Both the position numbers and the translations under genes were made by a program. A stretch of DNA of 64,000 nucleotides. Source: Chloroflexota bacterium (GTDB taxonomy: Bacteria > Chloroflexota > Anaerolineae > UBA4142). Positions 43,058 through 52,951 of the stretch are shown here, piece after piece. Position 1 is the stretch's first letter. The number at the start of each line of letters is the position of its first letter. The notes below the pieces were generated by a model. That model was not told the DNA's origin, made no database searches, and worked only from the letters and a program-made list of their open reading frames with translations. The DNA lies in assembly GCA_023381515.1 (NCBI GenBank), contig JAMCQI010000091.1, forward strand, positions 1-64,000. Direction: 5' to 3'.

Positions 43058-44509
43058 ATGATCTGCAAACAAGACCTAAAGCGCATCGACGATGTCCTGT
43101 GGGAGGTACCGCAAGGGTTTCGGGGAGACATGCGTGTGCCTGCGCGCCTTTACGCAGATGAGACGCTTCTCGAAGATGCCCTTCACGACAAGTCGGTGGA
43201 TCAACTGATCAACACGGCGACGCTGCCGGGGGTCACCCGCTATGCGATCGCGATGCCCGACATTCACCAAGGCTATGGTATGCCCGTGGGCGGCGTGATA
43301 GCGACGCGCATTCCCGATGGCGTGATCTCTCCGGGCGCGGTCGGTTACGACATTAATTGCGGCGTTCGCCTCCTGGCCTCCCATGTGAGCGAAGATGAAA
43401 TCAGGCCTCACCTGAAAGAGTTGGCTAACGCGCTCTATCGCAATTGTCCGAGCGGAGTCGGTTCGGAAGGAAGCGTGCCGCTCAAAGGTGAGCAGTTGGA
43501 CCAAGTGCTCGAAACAGGCGCACAATGGGCGCTGCGCAAAGGCTATGCCTTTCCTGAGGATCTGGAGCACACCGAGGAATTCGGTAAAGTGTCGAGCGCG
43601 GATGCCTCTCTCGTCTCGAAACGCGCCAAAGAGCGCGGCCGGGAGCAGCTCGGCACTCTGGGCGCGGGCAATCACTTTATCGAGGTGGATCGGGTCGCGG
43701 ACGTGTTCGACGAGGAGGGGGGCGACCGCCTCGGTCTATTCCCCGGCCAGGTCGTCACGCAGATCCACTGCGGCTCGCGCGGACTAGGGCACCAGGTCTG
43801 CACAGACTATGTGAACAGGTTCCAGGAGGTCGTGCGCGAGTATCACATTGAATTACCGGACCGCGAGCTGGTCTGTGCTCCTTTCGATTCCCCTGCGGGA
43901 CAGGATTACCACCGAGCGATGGCGTGCGCGGCCAACTTTGCTTTCGCGAATCGCCAAGTCCTGGCCTACCACATCCGGAGATCGTTTGAAGAGACACTCG
44001 CCGGTGCGGGCCTCGATTTCGACCTCCACCAAGTGTATGATATTGCGCACAACATGGCAAAAGTGGAGAACCACGATGTGGATGGGGCGCTCCTCAAGCT
44101 CTGCGTCCACCGCAAGGGCGCGACGCGCGCATTTGGCCCCGACGCTCCCGGGCTGCCGGCCGATTTGCGAGACCTGGGACAGCCGGTCCTCATCCCCGGC
44201 TCGATGGGGACGGCTTCTTACGTTCTCATTGGCACGGCCGGATCGATGGCACAGACATTCGGTTCTTCCTGCCATGGCGCGGGTCGTGTGATGAGCCGTA
44301 CGCAGGCGAAAAAACAGGTGCGTGGGGACAAACTGCGGGATGAACTGTCAGCCCACGGTATCGTGGTACAGGCGGGATCGATGTCGGGCCTGGCGGAAGA
44401 AGCACCGCAAGCCTACAAGGATATCTCGCGGGTGATTGACGTCGTGTGCCGCGCAGGGATCGCGAGAAAGGTGGCGCGGCTCGAGCCGATGGCGGTCATC
44501 AAAGGATAA
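43058..44509 (+). CDS. rtcB: RNA-splicing ligase RtcB
   Basis: RtcB is a GTP- and Mn-dependent ligase joining RNA 2',3'-cyclic phosphate (or 3'-phosphate) to 5'-OH ends (483 aa). Visible motifs are [16 protein letters not shown] and [14 protein letters not shown] (metal-binding Asp and Cys), [25 protein letters not shown], and the guanylated His in [16 protein letters not shown]. It follows archease after 23 bp and is followed after four bases by a molybdopterin-binding gene. The substrate in bacteria may be cleaved tRNA or rRNA (inference). Confidence 0.95.
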   Translation: MICKQDLKRIDDVLWEVPQGFRGDMRVPARLYADETLLEDALHDKSVDQLINTATLPGVTRYAIAMPDIHQGYGMPVGGVIATRIPDGVISPGAVGYDINCGVRLLASHVSEDEIRPHLKELANALYRNCPSGVGSEGSVPLKGEQLDQVLETGAQWALRKGYAFPEDLEHTEEFGKVSSADASLVSKRAKERGREQLGTLGAGNHFIEVDRVADVFDEEGGDRLGLFPGQVVTQIHCGSRGLGHQVCTDYVNRFQEVVREYHIELPDRELVCAPFDSPAGQDYHRAMACAANFAFANRQVLAYHIRRSFEETLAGAGLDFDLHQVYDIAHNMAKVENHDVDGALLKLCVHRKGATRAFGPDAPGLPADLRDLGQPVLIPGSMGTASYVLIGTAGSMAQTFGSSCHGAGRVMSRTQAKKQVRGDKLRDELSAHGIVVQAGSMSGLAEEAPQAYKDISRVIDVVCRAGIARKVARLEPMAVIKG

Positions 44510-44513
44510 TTCC

Positions 44514-45494
44514 ATGAGACTAGAGCATTTGCGGATTGAGCAGGCGACGGGCGCCGTGCTCGTGCATAACGTCGTCGATGCGGAGGGACACAAGGTGCTC
44601 CCGAAAGGGCGCCTGCTCGACGCCGAGGATTTGAACAAGCTGCGCGGGCTGGGACGAGATTCGGTCTATGCGGCGGTCTTGGAGTCGGGAGACGTGCGCG
44701 AGGATGATGCCGCGGCGCGGATTGCGCGGCGCGTGGCCGGGGATCGTCTTCAAATGAGCAAGCCGAGCGCCGGACGGGTGAACTTTTATGCGACTATACG
44801 CGGCTTGTTTAGGATTGACACCGCCGCCCTCGGTCGCTTCAATCGTCTGCCAGGCCTTACCCTCGCGACGATCCCGCCTTTTACGCCGGTAGCTCCGAAG
44901 AAGATGGTTGCCACCTTAAAGACCATCGGGCTCGCGCTGCCGGAAGACAGAGTCCACGAGGCGGAGAATATCGTGGGCGAGGCCGCGCCGCTCTTCGATG
45001 TCGCGCCGATCGCGCGAGGGCGCGTTGCCCTCATTCTCGCAAGCAGCGAGAATGGGCGCGAGCGGGTGCGTCAGGTTTTCTCTCCGCCGATTCATGGGCG
45101 CATCCATGATTTGGATGCTCAGATCGTGCGCGAAGAGTCTGTGTTGGAGGAGGAAGAGGCCATTGCCCGGGCGATTGAAGCCGCCCTCCAAGATGCATCA
45201 GCGCAGATGGTCATCCTCGCGGGCGAGACGTCCATCATGGACGCAGAGGACACGGTGCCCCGCGGGATCCGACGTGCCGGAGGAGAGATCGAACTTTACG
45301 GAGCGCCGGTTGAGCCAGGCAATCTGCTTCTGCTCGCCTATTCCGGCACCATCCCCATTATAGGAGCGCCTGGGTGTGTCAAGTCGCGGGAGACAAACGT
45401 CGTCGACCTGATCCTGCCGCGACTCCTTGCCGGCGAGCGCGTGAGCCGCGACGACGTGATCGCGCTGGGCGTGGGTGGATTACTCGTCGGATAG
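44514..45494 (+). CDS. Molybdopterin-binding protein (MoCF_biosynth domain)
   Basis: This 326-residue protein has the N-terminal region typical of molybdopterin-binding proteins linked to molybdenum hydroxylases (GAVLVHNVVDAEGHKVLPKGRLL, AARIARRVAGDRL, GRVNFYATIRGLFRID, VAPKKMVATLKTIGLALP). A MoaB/MogA-like fold follows (VALILASSENGRERVR, MVILAGETSIMDAEDTVPRGIRRAGG, IPIIGAPGC). It may sense or carry the cofactor needed by the formate dehydrogenase 15 kb away. ATG 44514 lies four bases after the rtcB stop with AAAGGA upstream. Why it is joined to RNA repair is unknown. Confidence 0.82.
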   Translation: MRLEHLRIEQATGAVLVHNVVDAEGHKVLPKGRLLDAEDLNKLRGLGRDSVYAAVLESGDVREDDAAARIARRVAGDRLQMSKPSAGRVNFYATIRGLFRIDTAALGRFNRLPGLTLATIPPFTPVAPKKMVATLKTIGLALPEDRVHEAENIVGEAAPLFDVAPIARGRVALILASSENGRERVRQVFSPPIHGRIHDLDAQIVREESVLEEEEAIARAIEAALQDASAQMVILAGETSIMDAEDTVPRGIRRAGGEIELYGAPVEPGNLLLLAYSGTIPIIGAPGCVKSRETNVVDLILPRLLAGERVSRDDVIALGVGGLLVG

Positions 45495-45535
45495 TTCCGC
45501 AGTGGATTAGTCTCGCGGAGGCAGTAGATGCGGCG

Positions 45536-46699
45536 CTAGGGTCCGGAGCAGTCGTGGATCACGACGGGCTGGGCCCCAACCAAACGGCACTGCACGCGTC
45601 CTTCTGAGCCAAGTTGTCCTTGGACGAGCAGCACACTTCCCGCATGGTGCGTGACTTGGATTTGTACCAAGACGGAATCGCTTCTCAGCTTGGCACGCCA
45701 CGCCGCCGCTTGTTGACCGATTTGAACCGAACAATCCTTACATGGGGTCTTGCCTGTCTGAATAAATTGCGACACGAGCACGGCGGATTCATTTCCAAGA
45801 TCGAAGCAGCCACCCATAAAGCGGCCAAATTGGACCAGTTGGCAGCGCAGGATGAGACCATTGTCAAAGGCGATATCGACGGTAGCCTGCTGCATCGTCT
45901 CCGGGTCATAGTAAGCGATGTACTGCGTATAATGAGAGGAAATCCGCCCCCGCCAGGCGAGGCCGGCCACATACGTCATCATCTCATCCTGCGGCATCTT
46001 GGTCATATCCAGGTCGGGCGGGGTCGAGAGTGCCATCTGGAACACCAGACCTGAACGTTGGATTGGGGCACGCAGGTTATAGTTGGCCGTGCCGTCCCAA
46101 AAGAGACCGAGCAAAAGGGCGAGGGGGAGCGCCAGGAAAAGGAACAGGGTACTCGTGATGGTGATTTGGCCTTGCTCGGTAGAGCGGTCCCATGCCCACT
46201 GGGTGGCAAGCACCTGCACGAGCGCGGCCGGTATCGCGATGACGACGCCGACGACGATGGCTATGACGACCATGAACGTCGCGTCCTCTACAAAAGGAAA
46301 GACCGTCACACCCTGAACGGTCGAGTCAAACATGCTCGTGAGCCAGCTCATACCTTGGAAGGTCAAGTGTACGGCGATCCACCCGCTCGCCCCGCTTGTA
46401 ATGATCCATAGAACAAGCTTGGTCGGGTTAGAGGAATATGCACGACCGGCGAGCCATCCGGCGAGCACCAAGAGCGGCAAGACCGTGATGGCCGCTAACA
46501 AAAGCTTGCCCCAGCCAAGCTCTGCAGAAGAGGTTACGAGAACCCAGGCATCCTGGCCCCAACCGGTGAAAAGTAGCACAAGGCCAAAGACGAGCCCATA
46601 ACGCCAGCCGAAAGCGCTTTCAAACGCTCTCTTCCTTTCCTCGCTTGTCTCCGGCGTGGCATACCATTCCAACTCGGTCCCGTTTAGCTCTGTCGACAC
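45536..46699 (-). CDS. Membrane protein with six predicted helices and C-terminal extracytoplasmic domain, unknown
   Basis: This 387-residue protein has a charged N-terminus and about six membrane segments up to residue 215 (for example YGLVFGLVLLFTGWG, LLLAAITVLPLLVLAGWLAG, FMVVIAIVVGVVIAIPAALV, LFLFLALPLALLLGLFW). Then comes a soluble domain with four Cys residues (LRCQLVQFG, GGCFDLG, PCKDCSVQ, CRL), beta-rich by eye. No family is recognised. GTG 46699 behind GGGGAAAG is the likely start. It faces the rtcB operon (42-bp gap) and follows era on the same strand. Confidence 0.6.
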   Translation of the reverse strand: MSTELNGTELEWYATPETSEERKRAFESAFGWRYGLVFGLVLLFTGWGQDAWVLVTSSAELGWGKLLLAAITVLPLLVLAGWLAGRAYSSNPTKLVLWIITSGASGWIAVHLTFQGMSWLTSMFDSTVQGVTVFPFVEDATFMVVIAIVVGVVIAIPAALVQVLATQWAWDRSTEQGQITITSTLFLFLALPLALLLGLFWDGTANYNLRAPIQRSGLVFQMALSTPPDLDMTKMPQDEMMTYVAGLAWRGRISSHYTQYIAYYDPETMQQATVDIAFDNGLILRCQLVQFGRFMGGCFDLGNESAVLVSQFIQTGKTPCKDCSVQIGQQAAAWRAKLRSDSVLVQIQVTHHAGSVLLVQGQLGSEGRVQCRLVGAQPVVIHDCSGP

Positions 46700-46847
46700 G
46701 AATTATCTTTCCCCAGACGCAGGTCGTGGATCCCTGTTCCCCGCCTGCGTCACCCCTCGCCACTTTCGGACGTGCCCAGACAGCTGCGGTGGCATCACTG
46801 TCGAACCCATTGGCAGCGGAATCCGGTTTCATCGCGAGTCCAGTCTG

Positions 46848-47783
46848 TCACTGGGGCCCATAACCGAGCTCATGCAGGCTCTCCTCCTGTTCTCGCCAGC
46901 GACTCCAGACTTTGACCCACAGTTCCAGATACACCTGGTGCCCGACCCAATCTTCGATCTCCGCCCGTGCCGCCTGGCCGATCTTTTTCAGCATGGCGCC
47001 CCGTGCTCCGATAACAATCGCCTTTTGCGAGTCCCGTTCCACATAGATGGTCGCCGAGATATGGGTCAGGTCCGGACGCCGGTCCTCCCATTCGTCGATG
47101 GCGACGGCGATCGAATGCGGGATTTCTTGGCGTGTCTCCTGCAGCACTTGCTCTCGCACCAACTCGGAGGCGATCACCTGGAGTGGCTGGTCCGTGACTT
47201 GGTCCGGTGGAAACAGCTCCGGTCCTTCAGGCAGGCGCACAAGAACAAGGTCGAGCAGCTTGTCGAGGTTATCCTTCCGTGTGGCGGAGATTCGCATCCA
47301 GTCTTCGTGCTTGACAATCGCCCAGAAGGCTTCGGTCACCGCCTGGATGTCGATGGGCTTGAGCAGATCCATCTTGTTGAGTGCGAGCAGAACGGGCACG
47401 TGGCACTTGTCATTCAAAAGCTGCCCTATCTGGAGGTCATCTTTGGTCGGCATGCGCGATCCGTCCACGATGAATACCACCACATCGACTTCGCCGAGAA
47501 CACGCGTGGCTGATTCGACCATGACACGTCCCAGCTTGTGGGCCGGCTTGTGAATACCCGGGGTATCCACGAAAATAACCTGGGCGTCCGAACGCGTTAG
47601 AATCCCGCGAATGACACGGCGTGTGGTCTGCGGTTTGTCGGAGACGATGGCGATCTTGGCGCCAACGTAATCGTTGATGAGGGTGGACTTGCCGACATTC
47701 GGTTTGCCTATCACGGCGACGAAACCCGACTTGTGGCCCGGCCCTACGGTTTTCTCTTTCGGCAATGCAGTGCTCTCTTCCAC
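46848..47783 (-). CDS. era: GTPase Era
   Basis: Era is an essential GTPase that binds 16S rRNA near its 3' end during 30S maturation (311 aa). G1 GKPNVGKST, G2/G3 KPQTTRRVIRGI and VDTPGIHKP, G4 ALNKMDLL and G5 ISATR are all present. The C-terminal KH domain has GARGAMLKKIGQAARAEIEDW. I choose GTG 47783 (GGAG five bases upstream); the longer frame to 48023 reads back over the MFS promoter and start. The N-terminus has about 15 extra residues before the G domain. It is divergent from the MFS gene. Confidence 0.94.
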   Translation of the reverse strand: MEESTALPKEKTVGPGHKSGFVAVIGKPNVGKSTLINDYVGAKIAIVSDKPQTTRRVIRGILTRSDAQVIFVDTPGIHKPAHKLGRVMVESATRVLGEVDVVVFIVDGSRMPTKDDLQIGQLLNDKCHVPVLLALNKMDLLKPIDIQAVTEAFWAIVKHEDWMRISATRKDNLDKLLDLVLVRLPEGPELFPPDQVTDQPLQVIASELVREQVLQETRQEIPHSIAVAIDEWEDRRPDLTHISATIYVERDSQKAIVIGARGAMLKKIGQAARAEIEDWVGHQVYLELWVKVWSRWREQEESLHELGYGPQ

Positions 47784-47914
47784 GGTGACTCCAAACGACA
47801 AATCCAGATGAATTGTACTTTGGCAGACCGTCCATGTCAGCTTCGGCCATGCCTTCGTTATCAGTATATACACGGCGGGCAGAAATGCAAGCGACCCGTC
47901 GTACACGTTAGGTA

Positions 47915-47943
47915 TTGTCAGCGGGGGTTCTTTGTGGTATGCT
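47915..47943 (+). promoter_or_regulatory. Promoter of the MFS transporter gene
   Basis: TTGTCA (47915-47920), a 17-bp spacer and TATGCT (47938-47943) with extended TGG, about 45 bases before the start codon. Confidence 0.65.
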
Positions 47944-47988
47944 GGCCATGCTGTTAGCCTCATCGGAAACGCTACGCCGCAACTCGCG

Positions 47989-49251
47989 ATGCCGACATTA
48001 CACAAACCATTAGGGTTCCGCAAGTGGGTAGAGCCGTGGTATCTCGCCTACGCTTTGCTGGGCGCGGCCATCGCGGGCATTGCTCCCATCTTACTTCCTC
48101 TAGCGGTGAGTCGCAGCGGAAACATTGCTGCCGTTGGATTAGTGATAGCGGCATTCAACCTCGGTGGCTTGGCCGCTCCGCTCTGGGGAGATCTCACCGA
48201 TCGTTATCGCCTGCATCGCTGGCTGATGCTAGGCGGATTATTGGTGACGGCAATAGCATTGGCGGCTTTTCCTTTTACCACCTCTCTAGCGATCTGGTTC
48301 GCGCTCGCGCTGGCACAGGGCGCGGGCGCGAGTGCTGCCGCTACCGTCGCGAACCTGTTCGTGGTGGAAGTGCATCCACGCGCGGAATGGGACGAACGTA
48401 TTGGCTGGCTGCAAGCATTTTATGGCGCGGGCCAGGTCGGCGGGTTGCTCCTCGCGGGAATGCTGAGCCAGGCTGGCCTGAGTATCGGATTGCTGACTGC
48501 AGCGGGGTTGACCGTGCTCGCATTTTTCCCGGCCGGGTTGACACCCACTCCAATCCATCCTTCGTCACCGCGTCCGGTCTTGCCGCATCCGTCTCGTCAC
48601 GCTCAGTGGAGTCCTGGTTCGCCGCAGCAATTCTACCATCGCCCAAGTCTCACGGGGCTGCGACGGGTTGTGCAGTCTGTGAATTCGGCTTACTCCGTCT
48701 TTCTCTTTTCGTGGCTGCTCAGTTTTGGAGGCGCAGCGGCGTTCTTTTCCCTCTATCCTATGGTGATGCAACACGCGTACGGCGTCGCGCCCGAGTTTTC
48801 GTCGGCTGGCTATGCGTTTGCGGCGGCACTGGGATTGACCCTCTACGCGCCCGCGGGGCGCTGGTCGGAACGCTTTGGCGCGTTGGGATTGCTGCGGGCC
48901 GCATTGGTTGTGCGCGTGTTGGCATTCCTGGGCTTGTTTGTCCTGGGATTAACACCTTTCGTAGCACAGGGTGCCCCGGCTTTGCTTGCTTTTCTTTTAG
49001 TCGTGCTTGCCTGGTCTCTGCTCAGCGTTACGGGGACCGCCCTCGCGGCGCGGTTTTCTCCTATGGGCGAGGGAGAAGGAATAGGTACTTTTAACGCGAC
49101 CACCGCGCTCGCAGGCGTGATCGGCGCGGCTTTAGGGGGCTGGTTGGCAGGACGGTGGGGTTATAACGCCGTGTCGGTAATGGGGATTATCGGTGTGGTC
49201 ACCGGGTTGATTCTCACGGGAAGGATTACCCAATCGAAGGTAGACAAATGA
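47989..49251 (+). CDS. MFS transporter
   Basis: This 420-residue major facilitator has twelve membrane segments in two halves with a loop at about residues 185-225. A family-type loop between helices 2 and 3 is seen as LWGDLTDRYRLHRW (G-x-x-x-D-R-x-R-R-like), and again near APAGRWSERFGAL in the second half. The substrate is not evident; drug or sugar efflux is possible. ATG 47989 is chosen because the promoter lies at 47915-47943 and the upstream frame start at 47932 is before the transcript start. Confidence 0.85.
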   Translation: MPTLHKPLGFRKWVEPWYLAYALLGAAIAGIAPILLPLAVSRSGNIAAVGLVIAAFNLGGLAAPLWGDLTDRYRLHRWLMLGGLLVTAIALAAFPFTTSLAIWFALALAQGAGASAAATVANLFVVEVHPRAEWDERIGWLQAFYGAGQVGGLLLAGMLSQAGLSIGLLTAAGLTVLAFFPAGLTPTPIHPSSPRPVLPHPSRHAQWSPGSPQQFYHRPSLTGLRRVVQSVNSAYSVFLFSWLLSFGGAAAFFSLYPMVMQHAYGVAPEFSSAGYAFAAALGLTLYAPAGRWSERFGALGLLRAALVVRVLAFLGLFVLGLTPFVAQGAPALLAFLLVVLAWSLLSVTGTALAARFSPMGEGEGIGTFNATTALAGVIGAALGGWLAGRWGYNAVSVMGIIGVVTGLILTGRITQSKVDK

Positions 49252-49274
49252 AAGCCATCACCCCGCTCTGAATT

Positions 49275-49302
49275 TTGAAATCCACGCCGGGTATGCTATA
49301 CT
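49275..49302 (+). promoter_or_regulatory. Promoter of the first Ig/NBR1 lipoprotein gene
   Basis: TTGAAA (49275-49280), a 16-bp spacer and TATACT (49297-49302) with extended TGC. A leader of about 130 bases separates it from the coding start. Confidence 0.7.
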
Positions 49303-49437
49303 CCTTTTGGCTTGATGGGCTCGAGACCTGCTCAGCAGGGGAGTGTTTGAAACGGTCATCTTCATCATGTTGGGCGGCGCTAGTCAGCCCGTTTGGCCAT
49401 CAAGCCAGCCTACTGTTCGACCTCCAAGGAGGATGCC

Positions 49438-51135
49438 GTGCCCAAAGGGTTCCGCTCACTTTGGTTGGCGCTGTTTTTGATCTCCCTCATCTTCCTCTCC
49501 TCCGCATGCAGCTTCATGGCGGGGAAACCAACCGTCGTCATTTCTTCTCCTCCCCATGGCAGCCAATTCCACGTGGGAGATGATGTTTCCGTCACGTCCA
49601 CCGCAACTGACTCGAGTGGGATCAGCCGTGTCGAACTGTACGTCGACGGCTCGATCGTACGCACAGATTCACCCCCCGGAAAGAGCCAGTCTTCGTTTAC
49701 GCTCATCCAGACCTGGAAAGCAGTAGCGGGCTCACATACACTCTCGGTGCGCGCATACAATGCGGCTGATAACGCGAGCGATCCGGCGATCATTGCCGTG
49801 ACTGTCGTGCCCGAAACGGCCGGACCGGGTACGGCCGTCCCGTCGACTGCAGTTGCAGAGCAGTCTACTCCTGTTCAGACGGTCGCGCCCGCAGATACGC
49901 CGGCTTCGCCTCTGCCGGCTGCCTCTAGCACACCCGCTGCGTGCACGAATATCGGGACGTTTGTGGCCGATGTCACTATTCCCGATGGCACTGTGCTTGC
50001 CGCCGGGCAGGGATTCAACAAGATCTGGCGGCTCAGGAACGCCGGCACTTGCAATTGGGGCGCCGGCTATCAATTCGTATTTGTCAGCGGCAAGTCCATG
50101 GCGACGACGACCACGATCGCCGTTCCCAAAACGGCGCCCGGAGCGACCGCGGAAATGCTTGTCGCGATGACCGCGCCTGCCCCTGCCGGGTCTTACACCA
50201 GCCATTGGCGGTTGCGGACTCCGACAGGAACCTATTTCGGCGCGACCGTCTACGTCGCCATCAAAGTCCTCGGAGCGAGTCCCACTCCGGGTCCGACCAA
50301 AGCTCTTACTCCGACGAACACTCCCAATCCGACCAACACGCCTCCTCCTTCTTGTGACCAAGCGCCGCTGATTGCATCGTTCACCGCATCGCCCAATCCG
50401 ATCACGACGGGCGGTTCCACGACATTGAGCTGGGGCGCAGTCACCGGCGCGGATGAAGCCTCCATCGACAATGGGATTGGCGGGGTGGGCACCCCGGGAA
50501 GCGTGACGGTCAATCCCAGTTCGACGACAACCTATACGCTCACAGCTACAGGCTGTGGAGGGACTTCGACACGCCAAGTGACGGTCACGGTCAATTCACC
50601 CCAGCCTTCCGGGGTCCAGTTAATCTATGATTTCCTGGCAAGCGCGCCCTCCGCGCAGTGGTACAGCGGGATCTATCCCACTTCCTCCGGCTACTTGACC
50701 TGGGGGACTCAGGCGAACACAGACGGGACCAATCCCGAAGGCTTTATGCGGATCTATACCGGAGCCCTGGAAGACGGCTCTTCGCCTCAATCCCTGGAAA
50801 CGCATCCCAAGTGGGTCACGGACGGCTTTATCGTCGGTCGTTACACGATCCCAGGCACCCTTCAGGCCGGCACCCATTTCAGGACCAAGTACGGGTTTAT
50901 TGCCGGCGCGGGCGGCCAGGTCCAATTCGTTGCTGGAATCATCGTCGGGAGCAATCCTGCCGTCCGATTCTTGGACGTGACCAAGACTCGCACGGGCAGC
51001 TTGAACGACGCGGATGTGGACCTGAGTGCCTACGCCGGGCAGAGCAACGTCTTGATTTACTTTGAGGCGATTGGCCGGAATACGACTGCCAATCAGTGTT
51101 GGGCTGTCTGGGTAAACCCGAGGCTGGAAAAATAA
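49438..51135 (+). CDS. Lipoprotein with Ig-like and NBR1-type domains (copy A)
   Basis: This 565-residue exported protein has a signal helix ending in the lipobox LSSAC, so it is probably lipid-anchored. Residues about 28-120 form an Ig-like domain (VVISSPPHGSQFHVGDDVSV, SGISRVELYVDGS). Residues 155-255 match the NBR1 central domain (FVADVTIPDGTVLAAGQGFNKIWRLRNAG, with conserved W, C and GY). A Thr/Pro linker follows, then a second Ig/PKD-like domain (about 290-370) and a 190-residue beta-rich end (GVQLIYDFLASAPSAQWYSGIYP). GTG 49438 has AAGGAGG six bases before it. A close paralogue follows. Confidence 0.85.
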   Translation: MPKGFRSLWLALFLISLIFLSSACSFMAGKPTVVISSPPHGSQFHVGDDVSVTSTATDSSGISRVELYVDGSIVRTDSPPGKSQSSFTLIQTWKAVAGSHTLSVRAYNAADNASDPAIIAVTVVPETAGPGTAVPSTAVAEQSTPVQTVAPADTPASPLPAASSTPAACTNIGTFVADVTIPDGTVLAAGQGFNKIWRLRNAGTCNWGAGYQFVFVSGKSMATTTTIAVPKTAPGATAEMLVAMTAPAPAGSYTSHWRLRTPTGTYFGATVYVAIKVLGASPTPGPTKALTPTNTPNPTNTPPPSCDQAPLIASFTASPNPITTGGSTTLSWGAVTGADEASIDNGIGGVGTPGSVTVNPSSTTTYTLTATGCGGTSTRQVTVTVNSPQPSGVQLIYDFLASAPSAQWYSGIYPTSSGYLTWGTQANTDGTNPEGFMRIYTGALEDGSSPQSLETHPKWVTDGFIVGRYTIPGTLQAGTHFRTKYGFIAGAGGQVQFVAGIIVGSNPAVRFLDVTKTRTGSLNDADVDLSAYAGQSNVLIYFEAIGRNTTANQCWAVWVNPRLEK

Positions 51136-51152
51136 GCAGAAATGGTTGTCGA

Positions 51153-51187
51153 GGGCAGGCAGCATCGGGCCTGCCCTTTTTCTTTTT
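51153..51187 (+). terminator. Terminator between the two lipoprotein genes
   Basis: Arms GGGCAGGC (51153-51160) and GCCTGCCC (51169-51176), then a T-rich run of eleven bases. The copies are thus separate transcripts. Confidence 0.92.
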
Positions 51188-51204
51188 AGTAGAAACTAGA
51201 CGCT

Positions 51205-51234
51205 TTTGGAGAACCGTCCTGCGTGTGCTATACT
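51205..51234 (+). promoter_or_regulatory. Promoter of the second Ig/NBR1 lipoprotein gene
   Basis: TATACT (51229-51234) with extended TGC, 29 bases before the start codon. The -35 (TTTGGA at 51205-51210, 18-bp spacer) is weak. Confidence 0.65.
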
Positions 51235-51262
51235 GGTTGGGCAATGGTTTCGGAGCAGTGAC

Positions 51263-52951
51263 ATGGATCGCCGTTTGTTGGGTTTGTTCTCCTTGTTGGC
51301 AGCAGCGGGCCTTTTCCTTCTAGCCTGTGATCTCACGACCGTCGTCGCGAGCAAGCCGTCCGTCTCCATCGTTTCGCCCTCGAATGGGCTGGTGGTTCAA
51401 GAGGGAGATATAGTCTCAGTCCGGTCCGTCTCTACGGACTCGGCCGGCATCACGCGTGTGGAGCTCGGCGTGGATGGGACCGTCGTCCGCACGGACCCCG
51501 TGCCCGGCGGTTCGGTCTCCTTTTCAATCACCCAGACTTGGAGAGCCATTTCGGGCACGCATACCATCAGCGTCCAGGCCTACAGTCTAGCCAACGTGGC
51601 CAGCGACGCTGAAAAGATCAGGGTAAAGGTCCTGCCTGGATCCGCCACTGGGAACCCACTCTCTACACCGTCTGCTTCGATTACAGGAACCGGCAGCATT
51701 TCCTGTACGCCGAGTTCATCCTTTGTCAGCGACGTAACCGTTCCAGATGGTACGCTTCTCGCGAGCGGCCAGACCTTTAACAAGATCTGGCAGGTGCGCA
51801 ATGTCGGGACTTGTGCCTGGGGTGGCGACTATCAGTTAGTCTTTGCCTCCGGAGAAGCGATGACAACCACGTTGAGCATTCCACTACCGCCCACAGACCC
51901 TGGTGCGACAGCTGATGTACTCCTCAGCATGGTTGCCCCTGCCACACCTGGTACTCACACAAGCTTCTGGCGTTTGAAGGGACCCAACGGCAACCTGTTC
52001 GGTTCGTTGAGCGTCGAGATACAGGTGCAGGCCCCACCTGTGCCCGACGTCACTAACACTCCCCCACCCGCCGTTACGCCGGTGCCCATTGTCTGCAGCG
52101 GGACTCCCAACATTGCTTCGTTCGGCATATCCCCGACGACCATCTCTTTTGGTCAATCGGCTGTCTTGAGCTGGGGCTTTGTGAGCAACGCCGATTCGGC
52201 AGAGATTGATCAGCAAATTGGCGGGGTCGCCACACCTGGGAGCACCGTTGTTACCCCCACGACGACAACCACATACAAGATCACCGCTCGATGCGGGAAC
52301 GCGACCATTTCCAAGCAAACGACTGTCCAGGTCATCAATCCTGGCTTTGCCGTCACCGGGGTCACGGCCGGCGTCACTCCCCTTTCCGCAGTAACCTGCC
52401 CTGCAGCATTCACGTTCTCAGGCATGATTACTGCGAATGGAGCGGGAACGGCTACGTATCGATGGGAGCGAAGCGATGGGACTAGCACCCCAACACAAGC
52501 GGTCACTTTCGGGGATGCAGGAACACTGACAGTGACAAATCCATGGAACGTTGGTGTGGCGGGCTCGGGATGGGCAGAACTGCACGTTCTCAGCCCAAAC
52601 AACCTCGTTTCGGCACAGGCGTCGTTTAGCCTCACATGCACCGAGTCGTTCCAGGTAAGCAATATCATCGTGGACGCGAGTCCTGTGACTTTCACGGCGA
52701 AATGCCCTGCGGTATTCAGCCTTACGGGCGAGATAACGGCGAACGGGCCGGGAGCGGTAACATACCGCTGGGACAAGAGTGACGGGAGCAGCAGTGCTGA
52801 CCAGACCATTACCTTTGCGGGATTGGGCTCACAGACGGTAAGCACACAGTGGTCTGGCCCTCCAACCGGGGCCGGCTGGGCAAAACTGCACATCTTCACC
52901 CCGAAAGAGGTCGTGTCGAGCCCGGCCAATTTCACGAACGGTTGTCAGTAG
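51263..52951 (+). CDS. Lipoprotein with Ig-like and NBR1-type domains (copy B)
   Basis: This 562-residue paralogue of the preceding protein has a signal helix with lipobox LLAC, an Ig-like domain (VSIVSPSNGLVVQEGDIVSV, SAGITRVELGVDGTVVRTDP) and an NBR1-type domain (FVSDVTVPDGTLLASGQTFNKIWQVRNVG). A Pro/Thr linker and a second Ig-like domain follow. It differs at the end: two tandem repeats of about 90 residues, each with CPA.F.L/FSG.ITANG and TYRW..SDG (about 370-465 and 468-560), replace the 190-residue end of copy A. ATG 51263 has CGGAG seven bases upstream. The role is unknown, probably envelope or surface binding. Confidence 0.85.
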   Translation: MDRRLLGLFSLLAAAGLFLLACDLTTVVASKPSVSIVSPSNGLVVQEGDIVSVRSVSTDSAGITRVELGVDGTVVRTDPVPGGSVSFSITQTWRAISGTHTISVQAYSLANVASDAEKIRVKVLPGSATGNPLSTPSASITGTGSISCTPSSSFVSDVTVPDGTLLASGQTFNKIWQVRNVGTCAWGGDYQLVFASGEAMTTTLSIPLPPTDPGATADVLLSMVAPATPGTHTSFWRLKGPNGNLFGSLSVEIQVQAPPVPDVTNTPPPAVTPVPIVCSGTPNIASFGISPTTISFGQSAVLSWGFVSNADSAEIDQQIGGVATPGSTVVTPTTTTTYKITARCGNATISKQTTVQVINPGFAVTGVTAGVTPLSAVTCPAAFTFSGMITANGAGTATYRWERSDGTSTPTQAVTFGDAGTLTVTNPWNVGVAGSGWAELHVLSPNNLVSAQASFSLTCTESFQVSNIIVDASPVTFTAKCPAVFSLTGEITANGPGAVTYRWDKSDGSSSADQTITFAGLGSQTVSTQWSGPPTGAGWAKLHIFTPKEVVSSPANFTNGCQ

